Source: Deltaproteobacteria bacterium
Lineage (GTDB): Bacteria; Desulfobacterota; Desulfobacteria; Desulfobacterales; Desulfatirhabdiaceae
Length of the DNA: 64,000 nt
Direction of reading: 5' to 3'
NCBI GenBank assembly: GCA_016219185.1
Contig: JACRBZ010000022.1
Coordinates: 1 to 64,000 of the forward strand
The notes under the pieces: model-generated
Seen by the model: only the letters and a program-made list of their open reading frames with translations
Told to the model about the DNA's origin: nothing
The model's database searches: none
Program-made: the position numbers and the translations under genes
In this document: piece after piece, positions 1-10,679 of the stretch
Position numbering within the stretch: the first letter of the stretch is position 1
How the letters are laid out: each line of letters starts with the position of its first letter

Positions 1-52
1 GTTAAGCACGCCGCCAGCGTTCATTCTGAGCCAGGATCAAACTCTCCAATTA
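1..52 (-). rRNA. rrs: 16S ribosomal RNA, 5' end only
   Basis: The reverse complement of the first 50 bases contains the universal bacterial 16S start (AGAGTTTGATCCTGGCTCAG, the 27F primer site), followed by the usual ACGCTGGCGGCGTGCTTAA. The gene is transcribed leftward, so everything after the first helix lies outside the window. The 5' end is placed by analogy with E. coli 16S, a few bases before the 27F site; the mature end cannot be fixed from sequence alone. Confidence 0.97.
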
Positions 53-120
53 AACTTATTTAATGCCCGCTCTCGCAGACAAATTAACTGGGTTCCTTAA
101 ACTCACAAGCTGTCACTATC

Positions 121-161
121 TAGTTTTCAAAGATCAAATCAGCTAATGTTTTTCGATTAGC
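121..161 (-). promoter_or_regulatory. rRNA leader with boxB-like hairpin and boxA-like antitermination site
   Basis: Reading leftward after the promoters, an inverted repeat GCTAAT/ATTAGC (142-147 and 156-161, 8-base loop) is followed by TGATCTTTGAAAACTA (121-136). This is the order boxB then boxA found in rRNA leaders that recruit Nus antitermination factors. The boxA assignment rests on resemblance to the TGCTCTTTAAC-type consensus and on position. Confidence 0.6.
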
Positions 162-171
162 CTTGGGATAA

Positions 172-200
172 CATTTATCGTCTTCCCGGAGTCTTGTCAA
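172..200 (-). promoter_or_regulatory. rRNA promoter, proximal
   Basis: A perfect -35 TTGACA (195-200) is followed 15 to 17 bases on by an AT-rich GATAAATG stretch as -10. It is the nearest of three TTGACA hexamers to the 16S gene. The -10 match is poor compared with the two upstream promoters. Confidence 0.45.
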
Positions 201-238
201 TCAATATTTTTTTAAAAACAGTCTGACTTCTAACGTAG

Positions 239-267
239 ATCTTAGAATGATTTTACTTTTTTGTCAA
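239..267 (-). promoter_or_regulatory. rRNA promoter, middle
   Basis: A perfect -35 TTGACA (262-267) is separated by exactly 17 bases from TAAGAT (239-244) as -10. It is oriented leftward toward the 16S gene and lies in an AT-rich stretch. Confidence 0.65.
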
Positions 268-315
268 GAAATATATTTTAATTACTACTTAAAACAATTC
301 ATAACAAACTAGTAA

Positions 316-344
316 AATATATATGAATTTATAAAATGTGTCAA
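316..344 (-). promoter_or_regulatory. rRNA promoter, distal
   Basis: A perfect -35 TTGACA (339-344) is followed by a 17-base spacer and TATATT (316-321), five of six matches to the sigma-70 -10. The region upstream is AT-rich, which would suit an UP element. It is the best of the three tandem promoters. Confidence 0.7.
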
Positions 345-511
345 GTAAAATAAATTATGACTCAAAATTCATATTCAAATCTTCATACAACAAAAAATAC
401 TCGATGTCAGAATCAGTTATTTTCGAAATCCAAATCCCACTTAGCATCGAGAATTTGTTTTTATATAAAAATAAACCACTACTGTCAATGAATATTTCAT
501 CAACAATCTCG

Positions 512-527
512 GATGCCAAATGGCATC
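512..527 (-). terminator. short hairpin just after tyrS
   Basis: The sequence gatgcc-aaat-ggcatc forms a 6-bp stem seven bases after the tyrS stop. No T-run follows, so it is at best a weak or Rho-assisted terminator between tyrS and the rRNA promoters. Confidence 0.3.
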
Positions 528-533
528 TGTGTC

Positions 534-1826
534 TCATTTCAAGCTACATTTAATTTTATGAAACCTTTTTTTCCCAGAACTGAGCATAATCTCATCATTG
601 AAGATATCCTTATCCGTAACCTGGTAATTCGGATCCTCAATCCGTTTGCTGTTGATATAGGCTCCTCCCTGTTCGATCAGTCGCCTAGCTGCACCACCGG
701 ATCCTGCCAAGCCCACGCTATGGATCAATTTAAAAATAGCAATTCCATTTTTCAATTCGCCGACATTCATGAAAGAATGTGGCATGGACTGGTCGTCCAC
801 TTGTTTATCCTGCCTGGGAATGGCGCTTGTCGGCAAAATATCCTCAGAAATCCTTCTTGCTCCAAAAACACCCGCAGATGCTCGATACGCCTTGATGGCT
901 TCTTCAGGCCCATGCGCCAGTGACGTGGCTTCAAAGGCCAGAACCGACTTTGCACAGTTCAAATCTGCATTTTTCAACTGTGTTGTTTGCTGAATCTCTT
1001 CTATCGGCAAAAAAGTAAAAAGAGACAAAAACCGTGTCACGTCTCCATCATCGGTATTCACCCAAAATTGATAATAATCATACGGGGTGGTTTTGACAGG
1101 ATCCAACCAAACCGCCCCCTTGGCTGTTTTGCCCATTTTTGCGCCCGTACTAGTAGTAATCAGCGGAAATGTAATCCCAAAAGCAGATTGCTGTCTTATT
1201 CTGCGGATCAGTTCAATACCAGCGACAATATTTCCCCACTGGTCACTGCCTCCCATTTGAAGCCTGCAACCCAGACGATCAAACAATTCCAAATAATCAT
1301 ATGCTTGAAGCAACATATAGTTGAATTCAATAAAATTCAGACCATCTTCTGCTTCAAGCCGCATGCGATAGCTTTCCGATTTTATCATTCGATTCACAGA
1401 AAAGTGCTTGCCAATATCACGCAAAAAGGGAATATATTTCAAGTCCGTCAGCCAGTCTGCGTTATTCACCAGTATCGCTTTCTGCGCATCAAAATCAAGA
1501 TATTGCGAAAGTTGTTTCTTGATCCCAGCAACATTTTCATCAACCTGTTCTTTGCTCTGCAATTTGCGGGTTTCGGTCTTTCCGCTAGGGTCTCCAACCA
1601 AGCCAGTCCCGCCCCCAACCAGCGCAATGGGCCTGTGTCCGCATTTCTGCATATTGGATAGCGCCATGATGGGAATCAGACTGCCAACATGAAGGCTGGA
1701 CGCTGTCGGATCAAAGCCGATATAGCATGTGATCTTGCCTATTTCCAAATAATCTCGAAGTTCTGCATCATGAGTGGTCTGCTCGATAAACCCGCGCTCT
1801 CTAAGAATATCCATTGCATTTTTCAT
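534..1826 (-). CDS. tyrS: Tyrosyl-tRNA synthetase
   Basis: Class Ic aminoacyl-tRNA synthetase that charges tRNA-Tyr in the cytoplasm. The 430-residue length is normal for the family. The HIGH-type signature reads HVGS at residues 46-49, and the KMSKS loop appears as KMGKT at 230-234. The tyrosine/ATP pocket segment MGGSDQWGN is at 191-199, and the C-terminal S4 RNA-binding domain occupies about residues 365-430. It lies downstream of rny with an inverted-repeat element between them, and upstream of the rRNA promoters. The ATG at 1826 is the only good start near the conserved N-terminus. Confidence 0.97.
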   Translation of the reverse strand: MKNAMDILRERGFIEQTTHDAELRDYLEIGKITCYIGFDPTASSLHVGSLIPIMALSNMQKCGHRPIALVGGGTGLVGDPSGKTETRKLQSKEQVDENVAGIKKQLSQYLDFDAQKAILVNNADWLTDLKYIPFLRDIGKHFSVNRMIKSESYRMRLEAEDGLNFIEFNYMLLQAYDYLELFDRLGCRLQMGGSDQWGNIVAGIELIRRIRQQSAFGITFPLITTSTGAKMGKTAKGAVWLDPVKTTPYDYYQFWVNTDDGDVTRFLSLFTFLPIEEIQQTTQLKNADLNCAKSVLAFEATSLAHGPEEAIKAYRASAGVFGARRISEDILPTSAIPRQDKQVDDQSMPHSFMNVGELKNGIAIFKLIHSVGLAGSGGAARRLIEQGGAYINSKRIEDPNYQVTDKDIFNDEIMLSSGKKRFHKIKCSLK

Positions 1827-1840
1827 AAACTATCAATCCT

Positions 1841-1991
1841 GATGAACTCGTAAATAGTCAAAGTTGGGATGGCACAGTAAAAAATTCAAGATCAAGGCGA
1901 ACAAAACCTGAGTAATGAGACATGCTGATAGTACGTCGCAATAACAAAGAATAAAGCTCAACGCGGAAATTGGACTTTTAACGAAGCCATC
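1841..1991. repeat. Miniature inverted-repeat element, copy 1
   Basis: About 150 bp lacking a plausible gene, bounded by imperfect terminal inverted repeats. The left end reads GATGAACTCGTAAATAGTCA; the right end, reverse complemented, reads GATGGCTTCGTTAAAAGTCC (14 of 20 identical). The element is flanked by AATCCT on both sides (1835-1840 and 1992-1997), consistent with a target-site duplication. The ends, the GGGATGGCA segment and the TTCAAGATCAA segment recur in copy 2 at 37475-37700. It fills nearly all of the rny-tyrS gap, so it must lie in any shared transcript. Confidence 0.75.
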
Positions 1992-1995
1992 AATC

Positions 1996-3558
1996 CTATT
2001 TATTTGCATATTCAACTGCCCGGGTCTCTCGAATCACCATGACTTTGATCTGGCCCGGAAATGTCAGCATTTCCTCAATTTTTTTAACAATATCTCTGCT
2101 TAATAGCGTCGCTTCTTCATCGGTGATCACCTCACTCTCAACAATCACACGCAGTTCCCTGCCAGCCTGTATCGCATATGAGTTTGAGACGCCACGAAAT
2201 GAATTAGCTATATTTTCAAGATCTTCAAGACGCTTTACATAGTTCTCCAGAAGTTCTTTCCGTGCACCTGGCCTGGCACCGGAAAGTCCGTCCGCAGCCT
2301 GTACTAGAAATGCATAAACCGTACTGGGAGGCACATCCTCATGGTGGGCGGCAATGGCGTGTACAACCTTGGGAGACTCGCCGTATTTCTTCGCCAGCTT
2401 TGATCCGATCAGAGCGTGTGGTCCTTCAACTTCATGGTCAATGGCTTTCCCCAAATCGTGAAGCAACCCCATCCTTCGAGCCAGTTTGGAATTCAATCCC
2501 AACTCAGAAGCCATGATGCCGCAGAGAAAGCCAACTTCTACGGAATGCTGCAGAACATTCTGGGCATAACTGGTTCTAAATTTGAGGCTCCCAATGTGTT
2601 TGATCAAATCCGGATGAATTCCATGCACCCCAAGATCAAAAGCCGCTTGCTCCCCCGCTTCCTTGATGGTTACATCCACCTCCATCGATACTTTTTTAAC
2701 AACATCTTCAATTCGTGCAGGATGAATTCTTCCATCGGATATCAGCCTGAGCAAGGATAGCCGCGCAACTTCACGCCGAACCGGATTAAAACCAGACAGA
2801 ATCACCGCCTCCGGCGTATCATCAATTATCAGATCAATACCTGTGGCAGCCTCAAGCGCACGAATGTTTCGGCCTTCTCTACCGATAATTCGCCCCTTCA
2901 TTTCATCCCCGGGAAGCGGAACAACCGATACCGTTCTTTCAGATACAAACTCACCGGAAAATCGCTGAATCGCTGTTGAAATAATTTTTTTAGCTTTTTT
3001 TTCTGCCTCTTCAAGGGTTTCAGCTTCAATTCTTTTAATAAGTTTGGCGCCCTCATACCGAGCCTCATTTTCCATGGCACGAATCAACAATTCTTTTGCC
3101 TGTTCAGAGGACATACATGATATCTTTTCCAACTGTCGTTTTTGTTCTTCTATTAACCCCTTATATTCAAGATCTCTTTTTTCAATCTGTTCTTCACGAT
3201 CATTCAAAAATTTTTCTTTTTTCGTAATTTCTATGTCCCGGCGTTCTGACTGTTCAATTTTTCGATCAATATTCTCTTCTTTTTGTATCAGCCACCTTTC
3301 TTTTTTCTTCACTTCAGCCCGAGTTTCTTTTGTCTCCAAATCAAAATCACTCTTCATTTTAAAAATTACATCTTTTGCCTCCAACTGGGCCTCTTTTGTC
3401 AGCGTTTCCGAGCGATGCCTGGCGTCTTCCAATATGCGCCTGGCATCTTCTTCTGCATGGATGATTTTATCCTTGAGGCTTTTGATCTTCAACCAAGTTG
3501 CAGCAATAAACCCGGCAACAAAACAGACAACGCTTATAAATATGCTATATTCATTCAT
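1996..3558 (-). CDS. rny: Ribonuclease Y
   Basis: Membrane-anchored endoribonuclease that initiates mRNA decay. The 520-residue protein has the standard layout: an N-terminal transmembrane helix (about residues 5-22), a long charged coiled coil (about 25-200), a KH RNA-binding domain containing [15 protein letters not shown], then an HD domain with the metal-binding [10 protein letters not shown] motif. The C-terminus is intact and ends five bases before the inverted-repeat element. The 6S RNA gene lies upstream and tyrS downstream. RNase Y is sporadic outside Firmicutes but common in deltaproteobacteria. Confidence 0.97.
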   Translation of the reverse strand: MNEYSIFISVVCFVAGFIAATWLKIKSLKDKIIHAEEDARRILEDARHRSETLTKEAQLEAKDVIFKMKSDFDLETKETRAEVKKKERWLIQKEENIDRKIEQSERRDIEITKKEKFLNDREEQIEKRDLEYKGLIEEQKRQLEKISCMSSEQAKELLIRAMENEARYEGAKLIKRIEAETLEEAEKKAKKIISTAIQRFSGEFVSERTVSVVPLPGDEMKGRIIGREGRNIRALEAATGIDLIIDDTPEAVILSGFNPVRREVARLSLLRLISDGRIHPARIEDVVKKVSMEVDVTIKEAGEQAAFDLGVHGIHPDLIKHIGSLKFRTSYAQNVLQHSVEVGFLCGIMASELGLNSKLARRMGLLHDLGKAIDHEVEGPHALIGSKLAKKYGESPKVVHAIAAHHEDVPPSTVYAFLVQAADGLSGARPGARKELLENYVKRLEDLENIANSFRGVSNSYAIQAGRELRVIVESEVITDEEATLLSRDIVKKIEEMLTFPGQIKVMVIRETRAVEYANK

Positions 3559-3880
3559 TCATTATCTCCTAAAGAGACCACCCACAAGATGGTAACCTCT
3601 TGGTATTAAAACAGGTTGTCAAGTGTCGCTTTTCAAATTAAACCGTCTGGGTATTCTTTTACATCAATTTTCATCAGAAAGATAGGTTGTGACTTTCGCA
3701 CTGAATTGCAGTAAAAACAGCCGATTCTAATGAAAACACCTGAGAAAAAAATTTGATAAACAAATGCTGGGGAAAAGGGGAAAAGCCCTAATAAAAGGGA
3801 AATGAAGAATTGAAGAGAGGAAGCAAACCGATTGCAAGGGCACCCGGAATAACGTCATGACATACCAAATGAAAATGTGT
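3559..3880. other. Intergenic region between 6S RNA and rny
   Basis: This stretch has no supported gene. It is purine-rich on the + strand, so the leftward transcript is pyrimidine-rich with several C/T runs. It presumably holds the 3' processing region of the 6S transcript and the rny promoter, but I see no promoter good enough to mark. Confidence 0.5.
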
Positions 3881-4064
3881 AAAACCCCCGCCACTATGCC
3901 GTTTTGTAAGGCCTTTGAGCCAAACGCGGAATTTGGGGAATCCCTGTGATTTTTTTAGGCTTTTCTGTACAAGCAGAACTTGCTCACCAAAATCAGTAAA
4001 GGCCCCTGAGTATTATATGTTGGGACAAAGATCATCTTCCAATAACGAACACGGCAGGGGTATT
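3881..4064 (-). ncRNA. ssrS: 6S RNA
   Basis: A regulatory RNA that binds sigma-70 RNA polymerase by mimicking an open promoter. Read leftward, CCCCTGCC at the 5' end pairs with GGCGGGGG at the 3' end to close an RNA of about 184 nt, the usual 6S size. The interior carries GGTGAGCA, a small hairpin, then GAAAAGCCTAAAA, matching the E. coli 6S segment GGTGAGCA...GAGAAGCCTTAAAA in order and spacing. The position just downstream of zapA is the classic ssrS location in proteobacteria. The exact ends are estimates from the closing stem. Confidence 0.82.
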
Positions 4065-4150
4065 ACACATAAGCCGTTACCATCGTATGTGATATGTATT
4101 TTTTAGTCATCCGCCTGTTGGAGCGATTCCATTTAACAGGAATAAAACAC

Positions 4151-4474
4151 CTACATGGTTTCAATAAATGTCGAATCAGAAAGTGGAACGATACATTCAT
4201 CCAGTCGATGGATCAATTCTGCTGACCGGTCACTAAGTTTTGACAACTGATGCTGATAATTGTTTTTTAACGCAATTTTCTCAAGGGTGATGTTGAGAGC
4301 AGCTAACATCAAAATGACAAATTTATTAATATGAATGGATTGTTGATATTGGGACTCCACTTTTTTGACTTCACTGAGCAGCATATCTACAGCCTCTGAT
4401 CCACTCAGGTCATCTGACTCGAATTTGAAAGTATAGGTTTGGCCAAAAAGAGTGATAGTAAGATAATCTTCCAA
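4151..4474 (-). CDS. zapA: Cell division protein ZapA
   Basis: Small Z-ring-associated protein that bundles FtsZ filaments. The 107 residues begin with a beta-rich head (ITLFGQTYTFK) and continue into a helical tail, as in the ZapA family. The start is a TTG at 4474: an in-frame TAA lies three codons upstream and no ATG precedes the conserved head. It follows the zapB-like coiled-coil gene by about 28 bases and precedes the 6S RNA gene, a linkage also seen in gamma-proteobacteria. Confidence 0.85.
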   Translation of the reverse strand: MEDYLTITLFGQTYTFKFESDDLSGSEAVDMLLSEVKKVESQYQQSIHINKFVILMLAALNITLEKIALKNNYQHQLSKLSDRSAELIHRLDECIVPLSDSTFIETM

Positions 4475-4502
4475 GGAAAATTATTTGCCTTTCTCCGCCT
4501 TT

Positions 4503-4766
4503 TCACTGTGATGAATTCGAATCCATTTCTGCAATATTTTCCAGCTTCACTAAAAGCGTATCAATTTTTGATCGGATCAGGGTTCTTTCTTCAGAAAATT
4601 TTTCTAATGCCTCAGTCTTTAATTGAAGTTCTGCTTCAAGACTTGACATGGTGTTTCTGATTTGAATATTTTTGACCTCAAGTGAACTACAGATCGCGAT
4701 CAAGCGTTCTACTTTCTGCTCTATTTCTTCAAATTGCTGCAACAGCAGCATTTCATTTTCCACCAT
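4503..4766 (-). CDS. ZapB-like coiled-coil protein
   Basis: An 87-residue protein made almost wholly of heptad-rich, charged helix (about residues 5-80) with no membrane segment. Size, composition and the position directly before zapA suggest a ZapB-type division factor that would bridge ZapA and the nucleoid. Sequence similarity within this family is low, so the name rests mainly on context. A GAGGTG ribosome site overlaps the start region closely, and the adjacent GTG codon at 4763 is an alternative start. Confidence 0.6.
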   Translation of the reverse strand: MVENEMLLLQQFEEIEQKVERLIAICSSLEVKNIQIRNTMSSLEAELQLKTEALEKFSEERTLIRSKIDTLLVKLENIAEMDSNSSQ

Positions 4767-4787
4767 TTCACCTCATAATTCATATAC

Positions 4788-5570
4788 TCATGGAGAGTTA
4801 CGAAAGTCAAGATTTTTTGATAGCTTCAATCGCATCTGCCCTTCCGCAATTCGCAAATCTTCCTGGCTGTTCACACCCATCATCTCGGTGGCATCTTCAC
4901 TGATTACCGCGGTAATCGCTTTGTTTTTTAGAAAACCGATTTCGACAATATCCGTTAAATACAATTCCTGCTGAGCATTGTCATTCGTCAGGGCTCCGAT
5001 TGCATCCACTAGAAATGTTCTATCAACACAATAAATACCAGCATTTACAATTTTAATATTTCGCTGAACGTCTGTCGCATCGGTTTCTTCCACTATCCCG
5101 GCAACCCGTTGGTTCTCTTTTAACAAAATTCGACCATACCCTGTTGGATTGTCCATGTTGACTGCAAGAACGGTTAAGTCGTTTTTTAAATTCAGATGTG
5201 TGCGGATCAATAATGCGATTGTTGATTGCGAAATGAGCGGGGTATCCCCGCACAAAATGACAACTTGCCTAATCTGTGCATCCAGATAAGGAAGAGCGCA
5301 CGAAACGGCGTGACCGGTACCCAACTGTTTTTCCTGATAAACATAATGAACATTATATTTATTTTGAATCGAAGACCGAACTATCTCAGACTGATAACCA
5401 ACAATCACATAAACATTTCTGTCGACAAACTGCATGGCAGTTTCCAGAACATAATGAACCATTGGTTTTCCAAGAACCTCGTGAAGCACCTTAGCCTTAT
5501 CAGACTTCATCCGTTTTCCAAGGCCTGCGGCCAGAACAATAAATGCCAGGTTCCGTGAATATATATCCAT
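4788..5570 (-). CDS. GlmU-type nucleotidyltransferase, uridylyltransferase domain only
   Basis: Predicted to transfer UMP to a sugar phosphate, most likely N-acetylglucosamine-1-phosphate, giving UDP-GlcNAc for wall and lipid A synthesis. The N-terminus shows the nucleotidyltransferase signature LAAGLGKRMKS (about residues 13-23) with a downstream lysine (K25) and the CGDTPL metal-site motif near residue 100. The protein has 260 residues, about half of bifunctional GlmU; the left-handed beta-helix acetyltransferase domain is absent, and the zapB-like gene begins 22 bases after the stop. A stand-alone enzyme fits better than a broken gene. Confidence 0.8.
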   Translation of the reverse strand: MDIYSRNLAFIVLAAGLGKRMKSDKAKVLHEVLGKPMVHYVLETAMQFVDRNVYVIVGYQSEIVRSSIQNKYNVHYVYQEKQLGTGHAVSCALPYLDAQIRQVVILCGDTPLISQSTIALLIRTHLNLKNDLTVLAVNMDNPTGYGRILLKENQRVAGIVEETDATDVQRNIKIVNAGIYCVDRTFLVDAIGALTNDNAQQELYLTDIVEIGFLKNKAITAVISEDATEMMGVNSQEDLRIAEGQMRLKLSKNLDFRNSP

Positions 5571-5705
5571 TCCCTATCCTTACACCAGCATTGCCGTCTC
5601 TGAAATCATCATCGACGGAAATTTACTATTTTCGAGGTCTTGGAATTCGCAGGCTTTCGTCTTCATCTTGGAATCCACAAGCGATTGCACATTAATTGTT
5701 TCAAG

Positions 5706-5750
5706 AACAAAAAGAGCAGGCCATCTTCAAGATGGCCTGCTCTTTTTGTT
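5706..5750 (-). terminator. Strong intrinsic terminator of the atp operon
   Basis: A perfect 20-bp inverted repeat around a five-base loop (TTCAA) has the core AGAGCAGGCCATC/GATGGCCTGCTCT and A/T runs on both sides, so it could work in both directions. It lies about 25 bases after atpC. Confidence 0.92.
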
Positions 5751-5773
5751 ACAATAACACGTAAATGAATAGG

Positions 5774-6187
5774 CTATTTACGTGTTTCAGCCAGTTTTAA
5801 TCGATACAGGGCCCTGTCTAAAGCCGCTTTTGCTCTGACAAAGTCCACATCTTCTTTCGGCTTGGCTTCAAGACGGGATTTGGCTCGTTCATATGCTGAC
5901 TTCGCACGCTCTATATTAATATCGCGTCTTCTTTCCGCAGCTTGAGCCAAAACCGTCACTTTGTTGGGAAGCGCTTCAGCAAATCCACCGCTGACAAAAA
6001 CATAGCGCTCAGCCCCTTGAACGTCCTTATAACGGATGATGCCCAATTTCAGAGTAGTTAAAAATGGTGTATGGCCTATAAGCACACCGAATTCTCCCAA
6101 ACTTCCAGGAGCAATTACAATCTGTGCTTCTTCGCTGACAACAGATTTCTCTGGTGTAACAACCTCAAGTTTTATATTTCCAGCCAT
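5774..6187 (-). CDS. atpC: ATP synthase epsilon subunit
   Basis: Rotor-stalk and regulatory subunit of F1. The 137 residues show the N-terminal beta-sandwich (IKLEVVTPEKSVVSEEAQ) and the C-terminal two-helix domain rich in Ala, Arg and Lys, including ERAKSAYERAKSRLEAK. It is the last gene of the atp operon, 21 bases after atpD and just before the strong terminator. Confidence 0.96.
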   Translation of the reverse strand: MAGNIKLEVVTPEKSVVSEEAQIVIAPGSLGEFGVLIGHTPFLTTLKLGIIRYKDVQGAERYVFVSGGFAEALPNKVTVLAQAAERRRDINIERAKSAYERAKSRLEAKPKEDVDFVRAKAALDRALYRLKLAETRK

Positions 6188-6208
6188 TCATTTGCCCTCA
6201 ACCTGATT

Positions 6209-7666
<1,458 letters not shown>

Positions 7667-8560
7667 TTAACCTTTAAGCGCTTCGGCACCGCCGACAATA
7701 TCCATCAGATCAGCCGTAATAGCCGCCTGCCTGGCTTTGTTATAGGCAAGAGTCAGGCTTCCGATCATGTCATTGCAGGCTGTTGTGGCATTTTCCATCG
7801 CCATCATTCTGGCAGCATGTTCGCTGGTAGATGTTTCTAAAAATGCCCTATGCAATTGAACATATACATTCATTGGCAACAATTCGCCCAGCAGACCCGC
7901 TGGTGACGGTTCGCAGATATGTTCAGCCAGATACGGCTGATCTTTATCAGCAACCGGGCTTTCTTCGGATTCAAAGGGGGTAATGGGCAATATTTTCTCA
8001 ACTAAGGGCACTTGTTTGGACATGGTTCTAAACTCTGAATAAATTACGTAAACCTCGTCATAAACGCCGATCAGAAATTCATCAACCAGCTTACGCCCTG
8101 TTGTCGAAGCATAATTAAAACCAATAGTTGTCCCAATAATCCCAAGGTGTTCACTGACAATGGGCATTTTGGTTTTTCTGGACCAATCGCGGCCTTTCTT
8201 ACCAAAATTCGTAAAAGAAATTTCCAGTCCTTTTTCTGCCATTTCCTTTGCAAATTTTTCGGCTTTGGTAACCAAATTGTTATTAAAACCGCCACACAAT
8301 CCTCTGTCTGATGTACACAAGACAATGTGAATTTTTTTAACTTCTTCACGAGGTATCAGCAATGGGCTTGCGCCCTCCCCTGCTTTTTCCGCCAGGCTGG
8401 TCAATACTTCAGCGAATTTATTCGCATAAGGACGAAAAGCCTCCATGTTTTGTTGCGCCCCACGCAATCTGGAAGCTGCTACCATGTTCATGGCTTTTGT
8501 AATTTGTTTGGTCTTTTTAACCGCGCTTATTTTAGTTTGAACGTCTTTTAATCTTGCCAT
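7667..8560 (-). CDS. atpG: ATP synthase gamma subunit
   Basis: Central shaft of F1. The 297 residues begin with the long N-terminal helix containing RLKDVQTKISAVKKTKQITK and end with the C-terminal helix NKARQAAITADLMDIVGGAE, the most conserved part of the family. The internal CTSDRGLCGGFN motif is also present. The order atpA-atpG-atpD is preserved. Confidence 0.97.
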   Translation of the reverse strand: MARLKDVQTKISAVKKTKQITKAMNMVAASRLRGAQQNMEAFRPYANKFAEVLTSLAEKAGEGASPLLIPREEVKKIHIVLCTSDRGLCGGFNNNLVTKAEKFAKEMAEKGLEISFTNFGKKGRDWSRKTKMPIVSEHLGIIGTTIGFNYASTTGRKLVDEFLIGVYDEVYVIYSEFRTMSKQVPLVEKILPITPFESEESPVADKDQPYLAEHICEPSPAGLLGELLPMNVYVQLHRAFLETSTSEHAARMMAMENATTACNDMIGSLTLAYNKARQAAITADLMDIVGGAEALKG

Positions 8561-8610
8561 ATCAAATCGTCCTTAATAAAAAACACCAGAGATGTTAATA
8601 TTATCAAGCA

Positions 8611-10128
8611 TTATTTAATTGTATCTTTAAATTCTTCATCATATTCATCCAAGGCAGCTCTGAGCATTTTTTCAATCTCTTCGTTGATTATTTTTTTATC
8701 TGCCAGCTCCGTAAAAACCTTGGGATGTCGCTCTTCGATGAATGTATAAAGGCCTGCCTCATATTTTGCCAGAACATCAATGGGGTATTTATCCAGGAAA
8801 CCGCGTGTCCCGGCAAACAGTATCGTAACCTGCTTTTCCATGGGAAGGGGTTTATACTGCGGCTGTTTAAGGATTTCAACCATACGCGCCCCACGGGTAA
8901 GCTGATTCTGGGTGGATTTATCCAGGTCGCTTCCAAACGCTGCAAACGCTTCAAGTTCCCGATATTGAGCCAGATCGAGTCGAAGTGTTCCGGCTACCTG
9001 TTTCATACCCTTGGTTTGCGCTGCACCACCGACGCGGGATACGGAAAGCCCGACGTTGATAGCCGGTCTGACGCCTGCAAAAAAGAGTTTGGGCTCCAGA
9101 TAAATCTGCCCATCGGTAATGGAAATAACGTTTGTGGGAATGTAGGCGGAAACGTCACCGGCCTGGGTTTCTATGATAGGAAGGGCTGTGAGAGATCCGG
9201 CACCGAGTTCATCATTCAATTTTGCAGAACGTTCCAGCAAGCGTGAATGGTTGTAAAAAATGTCCCCGGGATAAGCTTCACGTCCGGGAGGACGTCTAAG
9301 GAGCAGGGAGACCTGGCGATAGGCGGCAGCCTGTTTGGAAAGATCGTCATAAATAATCAGAGAGTGCCTTTTGCTGTCTCTGAAATATTCGGCCATGGCA
9401 CATCCGGCATACGGCGCGACATACTGCAGCGTTGCAGGATCGCTGGCGCACGCAGCAACAACCGTCGTATAAGCCATTGCCCCATGTTTTTCCAGAATGG
9501 CCACAATCTGAGCAACCGTGGACTTCTTTTGGCCGCAGGCCACATACACGCAGAAAACGTCCTGACCTTTCTGGCTGAGAATGGCGTCAATGGCGATAGC
9601 GGTTTTTCCGATCTGACGGTCGCCAATGATCAGCTCCCGCTGCCCTCTGCCCACCGGTGTCATGGCGTCAATGGCCTTCAAGCCTGTGACCATGGGTTCA
9701 TGAACGCTTTTTCTGGCGATAACGCCCGGTGCAACCATTTCAACGCGTCGGAATTCCGTGGCGTTAATGGGTCCTTTTCCGTCCAAAGGCTCGCCAACTG
9801 CTGAAACCACTCGGCCTAATACCGGCTCACCAACTGGCACCTGAGCAATTCGACCGGTTCTTTTGACAATATCTCCTTCCTTGATGTGAACATCGGATCC
9901 CATAATGGCAATACCTACGTTATCTTCTTCAAGGTTCAGGACAAGCCCGAGAATCCCACCGGGGAATTCTACCAGTTCAAGGGCCATTGCTTTCTCAAGG
10001 CCGTAGACTCTGGCAATACCATCGCCAACCGACAAAACGATCCCTGTTTCGCTGAGTTCAACCTTTTTGTCGTAATCCTTGATTTGATCTTTAATGATCT
10101 GACTTATTTCTTCAGCTTTTAATTCCAT
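8611..10128 (-). CDS. atpA: ATP synthase alpha subunit
   Basis: Non-catalytic nucleotide-binding F1 subunit. The Walker A loop [13 protein letters not shown] and the family signature around [14 protein letters not shown] are present. The length of 505 residues is standard. Its ATG overlaps the TAA of atpH by one base (TAATG), indicating translational coupling. Confidence 0.98.
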   Translation of the reverse strand: MELKAEEISQIIKDQIKDYDKKVELSETGIVLSVGDGIARVYGLEKAMALELVEFPGGILGLVLNLEEDNVGIAIMGSDVHIKEGDIVKRTGRIAQVPVGEPVLGRVVSAVGEPLDGKGPINATEFRRVEMVAPGVIARKSVHEPMVTGLKAIDAMTPVGRGQRELIIGDRQIGKTAIAIDAILSQKGQDVFCVYVACGQKKSTVAQIVAILEKHGAMAYTTVVAACASDPATLQYVAPYAGCAMAEYFRDSKRHSLIIYDDLSKQAAAYRQVSLLLRRPPGREAYPGDIFYNHSRLLERSAKLNDELGAGSLTALPIIETQAGDVSAYIPTNVISITDGQIYLEPKLFFAGVRPAINVGLSVSRVGGAAQTKGMKQVAGTLRLDLAQYRELEAFAAFGSDLDKSTQNQLTRGARMVEILKQPQYKPLPMEKQVTILFAGTRGFLDKYPIDVLAKYEAGLYTFIEERHPKVFTELADKKIINEEIEKMLRAALDEYDEEFKDTIK

Positions 10129-10679
10129 TATACGCTCTCACCCCTTTTTAAAGATTCTCTCATGTTGAGTAATTGTGTTTTGATACTGCCATCCAAAACA
10201 AGATCCCCAATTTTGGTAACCACCCCGCCGATGAGCGCCGGGTCTGTTTTGATATCCAGGACAATGTCCTTGCCTGTTTTCTTTGACAATGCCTTGCGAA
10301 TCTTTTCAACTGCTTCGGATGAAAGCTCATTAGCCGAAACCAAGCTGGCGCGAGCTACACCCTTGAGATCATCTGCCAGCTTCTGATAAAATTCATTGAT
10401 TGCGCCCAAAAAACCGAATCTTCCCTTATCAAAGAGAAGTTTTAAAAAGGATGCCATGACCTTGGATAGATTCAACTTCACAATAAGGGCCGACAGTACT
10501 TTTTTGCGTTCTTTTGCATTGTACAGCGGGTTATTGATTACCTGTTCAAGCGCCATTTCTCCGGCTATCAGGCTGGCAAATCCATTCAATTCATCCTTAT
10601 AGTTATCGGCCATGCCATCGGTCTTGCCAATCATCAGAAGCGCCCTGGCGTATCGCCTTGCTATAGATTGATTTTTCAC
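10128..10679 (-). CDS. atpH: ATP synthase delta subunit
   Basis: Peripheral-stalk subunit joining the b subunits to the top of F1. The 183 residues start with the family pattern [10 protein letters not shown], and the C-terminal domain contains the conserved [14 protein letters not shown] segment. The start is GTG within TAGTG, overlapping the atpF stop by one base. Confidence 0.95.
   Translation of the reverse strand: MKNQSIARRYARALLMIGKTDGMADNYKDELNGFASLIAGEMALEQVINNPLYNAKERKKVLSALIVKLNLSKVMASFLKLLFDKGRFGFLGAINEFYQKLADDLKGVARASLVSANELSSEAVEKIRKALSKKTGKDIVLDIKTDPALIGGVVTKIGDLVLDGSIKTQLLNMRESLKRGESV

Noticed and set aside
1833-2015. 60-codon open frame between rny and tyrS
   Set aside because: It is the translated inverted-repeat element, with no ribosome site or family match.
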